DNA of 6,865 bases from JAGNZR01 sp051648485 (GTDB lineage Bacteria; Fusobacteriota; Fusobacteriia; Fusobacteriales; Fusobacteriaceae), in contig JBOFFH010000006.1 of assembly GCA_051648485.1 (NCBI GenBank), positions 1-6,865 of the forward strand, in the 5' to 3' direction. The notes beneath the pieces are model-generated. The model had not been told where the DNA came from. It ran no database searches and was given only the letters and a program-made list of their open reading frames with translations. A program made the translations under genes and the position numbers. How positions within the stretch are numbered: the stretch's first letter is position 1; each line of letters opens with the position of its first letter. This document shows, one piece after another, positions 6,575 through 6,865 of this stretch.

Positions 6575-6590
6575 TTTATTTATTTATTTA
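6575..6590. repeat. Tetranucleotide repeat (TTTA)4 upstream of the permease promoter
   Basis: Four perfect TTTA units end 4 bases before the TTGACA box of the permease promoter. The tract could serve as an AT-rich UP-like element or vary in length, or it may be chance in AT-rich DNA. Confidence 0.7.
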
Positions 6591-6594
6591 ATTA

Positions 6595-6622
6595 TTGACA
6601 AATTGATATTTTAGAGTATAAT
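6595..6622 (+). promoter_or_regulatory. Strong promoter of the FecCD permease gene
   Basis: TTGACA (6595-6600) and TATAAT (6617-6622) are both perfect consensus hexamers with a 16-base spacer. The -10 lies within the 13-bp palindrome AGTATA-A-TATACT (6615-6627), a possible operator. The predicted leader is about 30 bases. I could not fit a convincing Fur box, although iron control would be expected for such a gene. Confidence 0.75.
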
Positions 6623-6660
6623 ATACTTTGAAATACAAAATATATTATAGGAGGTTGATT

Positions 6661-6865
6661 ATGACAATATTTTTGATCTTTATTATGCTTACAACTATTT
6701 CAACATTTGTAGGAGTAGCTAATATAAATATAAATGAAATTTTTAATTTTCAAAGCCAAAGTTTTAATGTTCTCGTCCTCAGTAGACTTCCTAGAACAAT
6801 AAGTATAATTGCCACTGGATTTGGAATGAGTATTTGTGGTCTTATCATGCAACAACTCACAAGAA
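6661..6865 (+). CDS. FecCD-type iron-siderophore ABC transporter permease, N-terminal part
   Basis: The first 68 residues of an inner-membrane permease are present; the gene runs off the right edge. A hydrophobic first helix (about 3-20) leads to the short NININEIF segment, then LSRLPRTISIIATGFGMSICGLIMQQLTR. The R-x-PR motif (42-45) and the G-L-I-M-Q-Q block (60-65) are hallmarks of the FecCD/BtuC permease family; the MQQ-TR form resembles the CeuB/FatD/YclN branch that serves catecholate or hydroxycarboxylate siderophores. Such a permease would work with a substrate-binding protein and an ATPase, probably encoded just downstream. A full AGGAGGT ribosome site (6649-6655) sits 5 bases before the ATG. 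With its strong promoter it probably opens a new operon. Together with the TonB receptor upstream it suggests an iron-chelate uptake region. Confidence 0.9.
   Translation, partial: MTIFLIFIMLTTISTFVGVANININEIFNFQSQSFNVLVLSRLPRTISIIATGFGMSICGLIMQQLTR

Overview
The window looks like chromosomal DNA from a member of Fusobacteriota, most likely Fusobacterium or a close relative. The DNA is very AT-rich and its genes favour AAA, ATA, AGA and TTA codons. Firmicute-like protein families (a PepV-type M20 dipeptidase, a YfcC transporter, DUF2325 and an ArAE_1 exporter) sit beside a TonB-dependent outer-membrane receptor, which needs a diderm envelope. The genus is inferred from this mix and was not checked against a database.

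Layout from left to right. Bases 1-335 (minus strand) hold the N-terminal part of an M20 metallodipeptidase, cut by the window edge. A 166-base divergent intergenic region follows, containing a good promoter whose -10 lies inside a perfect 14-bp palindrome. Bases 502-1992 encode a YfcC/DcuC-type multi-span transporter, closed by a strong rho-independent terminator. A near-consensus promoter then drives a 90-residue cysteine-rich DUF2325 protein (2181-2453). It is followed after 73 bases by a TonB-dependent receptor that starts with TTG (2527-4632). A cytoplasmic glycerophosphodiester phosphodiesterase (4711-5424) and an ArAE_1-type membrane protein (5494-6471) come next; the latter has its own promoter and ends at a long hairpin terminator. 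The last 205 bases begin a FecCD-type iron-siderophore ABC permease (6661 onward) behind a strong promoter.

How the genes may fit together. The dipeptidase and the YfcC transporter form a plausible divergent pair for peptide or amino-acid use. The TonB receptor and the FecCD permease suggest a metal-chelate uptake region: the receptor would move an iron chelate across the outer membrane and the permease across the inner membrane. They are separated by two genes and a terminator, so they are at least two transcription units. DUF2325 sits directly upstream of the receptor and is probably co-transcribed with it, which makes it a candidate accessory protein for metal or haem handling. The phosphodiesterase and the ArAE_1 protein have no obvious link to iron.

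No RNA genes, insertion sequences, CRISPR arrays or phage genes were seen, and no stretch over 300 bases lacks a gene. Most of the window is made of recognisable families. The least understood item is the cysteine-rich DUF2325 gene next to the receptor.
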